NCBI GenBank assembly: GCA_016861045.1
Contig: BOKP01000004.1
Span: 423,975-487,974 of the forward strand
Origin: Actinomycetes bacterium
GTDB taxonomy: Bacteria > Actinomycetota > Thermoleophilia > Solirubrobacterales > 70-9
Direction of reading: 5' to 3'
Length of the DNA: 64,000 bases
The position numbers and the translations under genes were made by a program. Positions 59,039-64,000 of the stretch are shown here, piece after piece. Numbering within the stretch: position 1 is the first letter of the stretch; each line of letters begins with the position of its first letter. The notes under the pieces are model-generated. The model searched no databases. It saw only the letters and a program-made list of their open reading frames with translations, and had not been told where the DNA came from.

Positions 59039-59050
59039 CTGGCCGGCCAG
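59039..59050. promoter_or_regulatory. 12-bp palindrome CTGGCCGGCCAG, possible operator of the P450 gene
   Basis: A perfect palindrome that starts two bases upstream of the candidate -10 (AGGGTA at 59032-59037, TACCCT on the minus strand). It sits between the LysR stop and the P450 promoter, where a repressor would block entry. Confidence 0.4.
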
Positions 59051-59057
59051 CCAGCCT

Positions 59058-59951
59058 CTACCCGCCCGGATGGGCGGCCTCGCGGGCGGCGGCGGCGAAG
59101 CGGGCTACGAGCAGCGAATCGTCATCGCGGCGGCGGGCGATGTAGAGGGGCGAGCGGTGACGGGAGCGGATCGCGACGAACCCGACGCCGGCCCGGCTCA
59201 GGCTCCGCACCGATGCCGGCAGAACGGCGATGCCGAGGCCGGCGGCGACGAGCCCGAGCACCGCCTGGATGCTGGTCGCCTCCTGGGCGACCCTGCCGGC
59301 GCCGTCGGCCTCCCGGCACAGCGCGAGGACCTGGTCGTGAAGTCCCGGGACGACCTCACGGGCGAGCAGCACCAGCGGCTCGCCGGCGATCGTCCGCGCC
59401 GCGAGCGAGTCGCGGCCGGCGAGCCGGTGCCCGCTCGGCACGGCCGCGACCAGCTCCTCGTCGACGAGCTTCTCGAAGACGAGCCCGGCCCCCTCGAACG
59501 GCGGGCGGAGCAGGCCGACGTCGAGCCGGCCCGACTCGAGCCCCCCGACCTGGGCGCCGACGCCGAGCTCGCGCAGGGTCAGCTCGACGTCGGGGTAGGC
59601 GGCCTGGAACTCCCGCACGGCCTCGGGGACGATCGTGCTCGCCGCGGCCTCGAGGAAGCCGACGGTGAGGTGCCCGGTCTCGCCCGCCGCGGCCCGCTGC
59701 GCCGCGCGGATCCCGTCCTCGACGTCGGCGAGGGCCCGCAGCGCGTAGGGGCGGAGCGCCTCCCCCGCCGCCGTCAGCCGCACCTCGCGACGGTTGCGCT
59801 CGAACAGCCGGGTCCCGATCGACCGCTCGAGGCGCTGGATCTGCTGGCTGATCGCGGGCTGGGCGACGCGAACGCGCTCGGCGGCGTGACCGAAGTGGAG
59901 CTCGTCGGCGACGGCGAGGAAGTAGCGCAGGTGGCGGAGCCCGACATCCAT
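59058..59951 (-). CDS. LysR family transcriptional regulator
   Basis: A 297-residue regulator. The N-terminal winged helix reads LRHLRYFLAVADELHFGHAA, then RVAQPAISQQIQRLERSIGT and RLFERNRREVRLTAAGEALR, the standard LysR pattern. The effector domain follows (LTVGFLEAAASTIVPEAVRE, RPPFEGAGLVFEKLVDEELV). It is divergent from the histidine kinase at 60023 (71-base gap) and upstream of the P450 on its own strand. It could control either. ATG at 59951. Confidence 0.95.
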   Translation of the reverse strand: MDVGLRHLRYFLAVADELHFGHAAERVRVAQPAISQQIQRLERSIGTRLFERNRREVRLTAAGEALRPYALRALADVEDGIRAAQRAAAGETGHLTVGFLEAAASTIVPEAVREFQAAYPDVELTLRELGVGAQVGGLESGRLDVGLLRPPFEGAGLVFEKLVDEELVAAVPSGHRLAGRDSLAARTIAGEPLVLLAREVVPGLHDQVLALCREADGAGRVAQEATSIQAVLGLVAAGLGIAVLPASVRSLSRAGVGFVAIRSRHRSPLYIARRRDDDSLLVARFAAAAREAAHPGG

Positions 59952-60009
59952 AAGTTGTGCGTCTCACAGGGTAGCGTCGCATATATTGGACTTCTCGGAA
60001 TCCGGTATC

Positions 60010-60015
60010 TAACGT
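60010..60015 (+). promoter_or_regulatory. -10 hexamer TAACGT, leaderless start of the histidine kinase
   Basis: TAACGT plus seven bases (CGGCGGC) plus GTG at 60023. It shares hexamer and spacing with the lactone oxidase gene at 47340. Confidence 0.55.
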
Positions 60016-60022
60016 CGGCGGC

Positions 60023-60793
60023 GTGCTGCACTCGCCTCCCGAGCGCGCGCCGGCGCGCCCCCTTATCGCCAGCGCCGCCGAGCCGCCGGCCGGCGGCTCG
60101 TTGCGCGCCCGCGTGGCGCGGTCGCTCCGCGCCGCCGCCGACCGGCTCGCCGGCGAGTGCCCGCACACGGCGCGGGTCGCGCTCGCCGCCCAGGAGGGCG
60201 AGCGCAAGCGGGTCGCCCGCGAGCTCCACGACGAGGTCGGCCAGGGCCTCGTCGCGATCGCGCTGATGGCCGAGCGCGCCGCCGCCGAGCCGCCCGCGGA
60301 CGACGGCGAGACCTACGCCGAGATCGCCCGGCGGACCCACTTCTACCTCGACGAGCTGCGCCGGATCGCCCACGAGCTCAGGCCCGAGATGCTCGACGAC
60401 CTCGGCCTGATCGACGCCCTCGTGGCGCTGGCCGCGAGCGTCGAGGCCGACCATGGGCTGATCGTCGCCCGCGAGCTGCCGCGCGAGCTGGGATTGAGCG
60501 GCGAGGGCGAGCTCGTCGTCTACCGAGTCGCCCAGGAGGCGCTCGCCAACGCCGCCCGCCACGCAACCGCCACGCGCGCTTGGCTGACGGTCGTCGAGCA
60601 CGACGGCGTCCTCGTTCTCGAGGTCGGCGACGACGGCCGCGGGATCCCGGACGGCGTCGAGGCGGGGATCGGGATCGGCGGCATGCGCGAGCGCGCCCGC
60701 CTCGCCGGCGCCGCGCTCGAGATCGGACCGGGCCCGGACGGTCGCGGGACGCGGGTCCGGCTCGAGCTGCCCCTCACCGGGACGGGAGGTTGA
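60023..60793 (+). CDS. NarL-type sensor histidine kinase, cytoplasmic, HisKA_3
   Basis: A 256-residue kinase. The H-box is ERKRVARELHDEVGQGLVAI with phospho-acceptor His69, the dimerisation helix is LRRIAHELRPEMLDDLGLID, and the ATPase motifs are VYRVAQEALANAARHA (N-box) and VGDDGRGIPDGVEAGIGIGG. There is no membrane helix or sensor domain, so it must sense in the cytoplasm or through a partner. The response regulator follows one base after its stop. It is divergent from the LysR gene. Confidence 0.93.
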   Translation: MLHSPPERAPARPLIASAAEPPAGGSLRARVARSLRAAADRLAGECPHTARVALAAQEGERKRVARELHDEVGQGLVAIALMAERAAAEPPADDGETYAEIARRTHFYLDELRRIAHELRPEMLDDLGLIDALVALAASVEADHGLIVARELPRELGLSGEGELVVYRVAQEALANAARHATATRAWLTVVEHDGVLVLEVGDDGRGIPDGVEAGIGIGGMRERARLAGAALEIGPGPDGRGTRVRLELPLTGTGG

Positions 60794-60794
60794 G

Positions 60795-61442
60795 ATGACG
60801 GTCCCGCTGAAGGCCCGGATCATGCTTGCTGACGACCATGAGATGGTCCGCGACGGCCTCGCGCTGGTGATCGACAGCGCCCCCGACCTCGAGGTGACGG
60901 CCGTCGCCAGCGACGGCGTCGAGGCGCTGCGGACGCTGCTCGCGGGCGAGTTCGACCTCGCCGTCCTCGACGTCTCGATGCCGCGGATGACCGGGATCAA
61001 CGTCGCTCGCGAGCTCGCGCGCCAGCGCCCCGGCACGCGCGCGCTGATGCTCTCGATGCACGACAACGAGCGCTACTTCTTCGCGGCGCTCGAGGCCGGT
61101 GCCTCCGGCTACGTGCTGAAGTCGGCGGCCAACCGCGAGCTGATCGACGCCTGCCGGCAGGCGCTCCGCGGCGGCACGTTCATCCAGCCGCGTGCCGCCC
61201 GCGCGATCGTCCGCGACCTCGCGGCATCCGGCGGGGAGCCCGAGGATCCCTTGACCCCGCGCGAGGCCGACGTGGTCAAGCTGATCGCCGAGGGCTACAC
61301 GAGCGACGAGATCGGCGAGATGCTGATCATCAGCGGCCGCACCGTCGACCGCCATCGCGCCAACGTGCTCGAGAAGCTCGGGCTCCGCAACCGGGTCGAG
61401 CTGACCCGCTACGCGATCCGCCGCGGCCTCGTCGAGGCCTGA
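60795..61442 (+). CDS. NarL/FixJ-family response regulator
   Basis: A 215-residue protein. The receiver domain has the acidic pocket LADDHEMVRDG, phospho-acceptor Asp59 in LAVLDVSMPRM, and YVLKSA (conserved Lys near 109). The output is a LuxR-type helix-turn-helix (LTPREADVVKLIAEGYTSDE, then IISGRTVDRHRANVLEKLG). It is the partner of the kinase, one base downstream, with GGGAGG before its ATG. Confidence 0.96.
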   Translation: MTVPLKARIMLADDHEMVRDGLALVIDSAPDLEVTAVASDGVEALRTLLAGEFDLAVLDVSMPRMTGINVARELARQRPGTRALMLSMHDNERYFFAALEAGASGYVLKSAANRELIDACRQALRGGTFIQPRAARAIVRDLAASGGEPEDPLTPREADVVKLIAEGYTSDEIGEMLIISGRTVDRHRANVLEKLGLRNRVELTRYAIRRGLVEA

Positions 61443-61459
61443 GACGAGCGCGGCCTCCC

Positions 61460-62011
61460 TCAGGCGGCGAGCCGCCCGGGCCCGCCCGCCGTCCGCACGG
61501 TGAGGATCTCGACCTCGCGGGTCGCGCCGTTGGGCAGCTCGACGACGACGGTCGCGCCGGCGCTCCGGCCGAGGATCGCGCTGCCGATCGGCGAGGAGGC
61601 GGAGACGGCGTCGCCGCCGGTCGCCTCGTAGTCGCCGACGATGCGCCGCTCGGCGGTCCTGCCCCCGATCCGGATCCTCACCACCGAGCCGATCGCTGCG
61701 ACGTCGGCCCCGGCTCCGCCCTCCTCGATGACCTCGGCCGTGGCGAGGACCTGCTCGAGCGCCTGCAGGCGGGCCCTCGACACCGCCTCCTCCTCGATGA
61801 TCTGCAGGTAGTCGTCGTTCCCGGTCGCGTCGCCGAACTCGCGGGCGCCGCGGAGCCGGAGCGGGAGCTCGACCTCGATGTGGTGGCGCAGGGCGTCGCG
61901 CCGGGCCCGCAGCTCGCGCTCTCCCTCGCGGGTGAGCGTGATCCGCGCCGGTCGCGTCGCCGGGGTCGGGATCGGGTTCTCGGCGTCGTCGGGTGGCGTG
62001 TTCGCGGACAT
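61460..62011 (-). CDS. greA: Transcription elongation factor GreA/GreB-like
   Basis: A 183-residue protein. The N-terminal coiled coil (ITLTREGERELRARRDALRH, then RLRGAREFGDATGNDDYLQI) has the tip GDATGNDDY, comparable to GDLSENAEY of GreA, with acidic residues kept for RNA cleavage stimulation. The C-terminal domain has VRIRIGGRTAERRIVGDYEA, then SPIGSAILGRSAGATVVVEL. It helps backtracked RNA polymerase resume. The ATG at 62011 begins MSANTPPDD. The frame is open upstream but without support. Converges on the response regulator. Confidence 0.9.
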   Translation of the reverse strand: MSANTPPDDAENPIPTPATRPARITLTREGERELRARRDALRHHIEVELPLRLRGAREFGDATGNDDYLQIIEEEAVSRARLQALEQVLATAEVIEEGGAGADVAAIGSVVRIRIGGRTAERRIVGDYEATGGDAVSASSPIGSAILGRSAGATVVVELPNGATREVEILTVRTAGGPGRLAA

Positions 62012-62131
62012 GCGGGGAATGCTCGGCCCGGCGACGGTGGCGGGCAATGGGTCCTGCTGACCATCTTCGGGTTTCCGATCTACACAGATCCGCCCATTGC
62101 CGCCGCCGCGGCGAAGGGGCACGATCACCGC

Positions 62132-62557
62132 ATGGACTTCGAGCGGATCAGACAGCGGGCCGAGCGCCGGCAAGCGCTCGGCTCCGACCGCCGCCCCGAG
62201 CCCCGCACCCGCTCGGAGGCGATCCTGCAGGATCGCTGCCTCGGGCTCGCCGAGGCGGCCCAGGAGCTCGAGCGTGTCGCCGGCAGCGACGGTGCCGGCG
62301 GGTCGGTTCCGGCGGTGCTCGGCTGCGTCACGTCGGCCTTCGAGTCGCTCGCCAACTCGATGCTGATGATGCGCGGGCTCGTCCTCCGCGAGCAGGGGGA
62401 GGGGGAGGGATCGGGACCCGAGGCGGAGCGGCTGGCGCGGCTCCTGTTCGCGATCGACCAGAACCTGCGCTTCGCCGCCCACGCGGCCGACCTCGGCCGC
62501 CGCGGCGCCGGCGCCGAGCCCGATCGCGCCCCGGCGCTGCGGTCGCTGGCGGGCTGA
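62132..62557 (+). CDS. Hypothetical helical protein
   Basis: A 141-residue protein, almost all helical by sequence: FERIRQRAERRQALGSDRRP, then LQDRCLGLAEAAQELERVAG and ESLANSMLMMRGLVLREQGE. No family is recognised and there is no signal sequence. The ATG at 62132 lacks a strong ribosome site. It is divergent from greA with 120 bases between. The TACACA at about 62080 is a weak -10 candidate. Confidence 0.6.
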   Translation: MDFERIRQRAERRQALGSDRRPEPRTRSEAILQDRCLGLAEAAQELERVAGSDGAGGSVPAVLGCVTSAFESLANSMLMMRGLVLREQGEGEGSGPEAERLARLLFAIDQNLRFAAHAADLGRRGAGAEPDRAPALRSLAG

Positions 62558-62610
62558 CCGCGGGCCGGCGTCGCCGGTGGCCCGATAGGGTTCGAGGCGG
62601 GAGAGAGGCC

Positions 62611-63003
62611 GTGAAGTCCTGGTCGCTGAACGAGCTCGATACGCAGCCGCGCAAGCCGGAGATCGTCGAGTCGAACGACGACGCGCGCGCGATCGTGATC
62701 GACCTGCCGGCGGGCGAGAGCCTCGACGACCACGAGGTTCACGAGCGCGCCTGGCTCGTCGTCGTCGCCGGTGCGATCGAGGTCACCGCGCTCGACTCCG
62801 GTGAGCGCGCCGGCGGCGGCGTCGGCACCTTCATCGAGTTCGAGCCGACCGAGCGCCACCGCGTCGACGCCCGCGAGGACTCGCGGTTTCTGCTGCTACT
62901 GACCCCCTGGCCCGGCGATGGGCACCCCGGGGCTCTGAGCCTCGAGGAGAAGGCCCGGGTCAGGGAGCGGGCGGCAGAGCGAGGGCGGCAGGGCTCGAGC
63001 TGA
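62611..63003 (+). CDS. Cupin domain protein
   Basis: A 130-residue single cupin. IDLPAGESLDDHEVHERAWL and VVVAGAIEVTALDSGE form motif 1 (two His and a Glu as metal ligands), and GTFIEFEPTERHRVDAREDS is motif 2. The C-terminus is a charged helix (LEEKARVRERAAERGRQ). GTG at 62611 follows GGGAGAGAGG. TAGGGT at 62586-62591 is a candidate -10. Its last 44 bases overlap the end of hemQ on the other strand. Confidence 0.82.
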   Translation: MKSWSLNELDTQPRKPEIVESNDDARAIVIDLPAGESLDDHEVHERAWLVVVAGAIEVTALDSGERAGGGVGTFIEFEPTERHRVDAREDSRFLLLLTPWPGDGHPGALSLEEKARVRERAAERGRQGSS

Positions 63004-63691
63004 CGAGCTCGGCGATCTCCCCGAGCGGCCGCCGCCGACCGGTCAGGAACGGCAGCTCGTGTCGCGTGTAGGCGCGCGCCCCGGCGCTCCGCAGGTGCCG
63101 CATCAGATCGGTGATCGGGCTCAGCCGATCGCACTCGAAGGCGAGCAGCCACTCGTAGTCGCCGAGGCCGAACGAGCTGACGGTGTTCGCCTGGATCGCC
63201 GGGTAGTCGCGACCCATCCGCCCGTGCTCGGCGAGCAGGGCGGCGCGCTCCTCGGCCGGCAGCAGGTACCAATCGTGGGTGCGGACGTAGGGGTAGACGC
63301 AGATGAATCCGAGCGGCTCCCGACCTTCGACGAAGGCCGGCAGGTGCGCCTTGTTGAACTCGGCCGGGCGGTGGACGCCGATCGCGCTCCACCAGAGCCC
63401 GAGCATCGCCCCGAGCCCGGAGCGCCGGAATCCGGCGATCGCGTCCTGAAGCGCGACCGCGTCGTCGGCGACCAGCCAGAGCAGCAGGTCGGCCTCGGCC
63501 CGGAAGCCGGTCAGGTCGTAGGCGCCGCGCAGGGTCACGCGCGCGAGCGCTTCGCCGGCCTCGGCGGCGAGCGCGGTGGGGTCGACGGAAGCGGAGTCGC
63601 GCTCGGGGCCGCGGGCCCGAAAGGCGCAGTAGGCGACGAAGACCTCGGGCTCGCCCGCTCCGCCGGCGTCGATCCCGGCCGCTACGGCCAC
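62960..63691 (-). CDS. hemQ: HemQ/coproheme decarboxylase (chlorite dismutase family)
   Basis: A 243-residue protein. EFNKAHLPAFVEGREPLGFI, then CVYPYVRTHDWYLLPAEERA, then DYPAIQANTVSSFGLGDYEW and MRHLRSAGARAYTRHELPFL are the diagnostic HemQ/ChdC blocks. The Tyr of YPYVR is in the place of the catalytic tyrosine that decarboxylates coproheme III to heme b in Gram-positive and actinobacterial heme synthesis. The GTG start at 63691 overlaps a short leaderless ORF. It has no ribosome site of its own. Confidence 0.9.
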   Translation of the reverse strand: MAVAAGIDAGGAGEPEVFVAYCAFRARGPERDSASVDPTALAAEAGEALARVTLRGAYDLTGFRAEADLLLWLVADDAVALQDAIAGFRRSGLGAMLGLWWSAIGVHRPAEFNKAHLPAFVEGREPLGFICVYPYVRTHDWYLLPAEERAALLAEHGRMGRDYPAIQANTVSSFGLGDYEWLLAFECDRLSPITDLMRHLRSAGARAYTRHELPFLTGRRRPLGEIAELVSSSPAALALPPAP

Positions 63692-63732
63692 GGCGGGCGC
63701 CGGGCGGGGGCGATGGCGACGAACGTGCTCAC
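63682..63732 (-). CDS. 16-codon leaderless ORF overlapping the hemQ start
   Basis: TAGGCT (63740-63745 on the minus strand), seven bases, and then GTG at 63732 give MSTFVAIAPARRPPWP and a TAG at 63682-63684. It overlaps the hemQ start by ten bases, in a different frame. It may couple translation into hemQ, or a frame error may hide the real hemQ start. Confidence 0.4.
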   Translation of the reverse strand: MSTFVAIAPARRPPWP

Positions 63733-63782
63733 GCCCTGAAGCCTACGGCGCGGCGCGAGGGCGAGTGGCCACGTGCCGCGGA

Positions 63783-64000
63783 TCAGCCGAGCTCGCCCTT
63801 GAAGTAGGCGGCGTTGAGGGCCGTGAAGCGCTCCCACTCGGGCGGCACCTGCTCCTGGGCGTAGATCGCGTCCACCGGGCACGCCTCGACGCACGCATCG
63901 CAGTCGATGCACTCGTCCGGATCGATGTAGAGCTGCTCGTGCTGCTCGTAGTCGGGCTCGTCGGGGGTCGGGTGGATGCAGTCGACCGGACAGACCTCGA
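63783..64000 (-). CDS. fdxA: Ferredoxin, 7Fe/8Fe type, 5' end cut by window edge
   Basis: Seventy-one residues are visible before the stop at 63783. EVCPVDCIHPTPDEP contains the end of the first cluster motif, and DECIDCDACVEACPVDAI the second complete C-x2-C-x2-C-x3-C-P. The C-terminal tail WERFTALNAAYFKGELG is typical of actinobacterial FdxA. It carries electrons in the cytoplasm and could serve a P450 or a reductase, but the 46-base gap to the hemQ leader region gives no firm link. The N-terminal part lies outside the window. Confidence 0.92.
   Translation of the reverse strand, partial: EVCPVDCIHPTPDEPDYEQHEQLYIDPDECIDCDACVEACPVDAIYAQEQVPPEWERFTALNAAYFKGELG

Noticed and set aside
1..64000. 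CRISPR arrays, rRNA genes, transposases or a second intein
   Set aside because: No regularly spaced repeats, rRNA-like sequence or transposase domains were seen on reading both strands. Only one intein-like insertion has all splice motifs.

Overview
The window is GC-rich (roughly 70% or more by eye) bacterial DNA with actinobacterial hallmarks. Starts are often GTG or TTG, four-base ATGA/GTGA gene overlaps are common, and many start codons lie 5-11 bases after a TAnnnT hexamer with no Shine-Dalgarno, as in leaderless actinobacterial transcripts. HemQ-type chlorite-dismutase-like protein, WS/DGAT acyltransferase, an AbiEi/DUF559 protein and a Solirubrobacter-like integrase tail suggest class Thermoleophilia. 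The taxon is an inference.

From 784 to about 45,600 the window is one large surface-polysaccharide region, next to a propionyl-CoA carboxylase beta gene cut by the left edge. It holds Wzt/Wzm-type ABC exporter genes, a Wzx-like flippase, two O-antigen-ligase/Wzy-like proteins and an initiating sugar-phosphate transferase. It also has a UDP-glucuronate decarboxylase, GT2 and GT4 glycosyltransferases, a 910-residue double glycosyltransferase, three large GT-C-like membrane proteins, three acyltransferase-3 proteins, five or six methyltransferases, a sulfotransferase-like protein and two secreted glycoside hydrolases. An ECF sigma factor sits at the end of an operon with one Wzy/TPR protein. The likely product is a methylated, acylated heteropolysaccharide built both by an ABC route and by a Wzx/Wzy route. 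An acyl-CoA mutase large subunit and an ICMT-like methyltransferase interrupt the region.

From 45,700 to 54,700 there are small stand-alone genes: cupin, secreted and DUF proteins, two tRNA-Ser genes, a sugar-lactone oxidase paired with a PLP enzyme, a decayed integrase beside tRNA-Ser(GCU), a flavin oxidoreductase, a DUF559 nuclease-like gene bracketed by 48-bp direct repeats, and a WS/DGAT acyltransferase. From 54,700 to 64,000 come potC-potB-potD, a cytochrome P450, a LysR regulator, a NarL-type two-component pair, a GreA-like factor, a cupin, HemQ and a ferredoxin cut by the right edge.

The strongest unusual features are a 485-residue LAGLIDADG intein inside the UDP-glucuronate decarboxylase, a 9-G tract that separates the well-supported start of the initiating sugar transferase from its own reading frame, and the repeat-bracketed DUF559 gene. 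Several short ORFs also overlap the starts of real genes.
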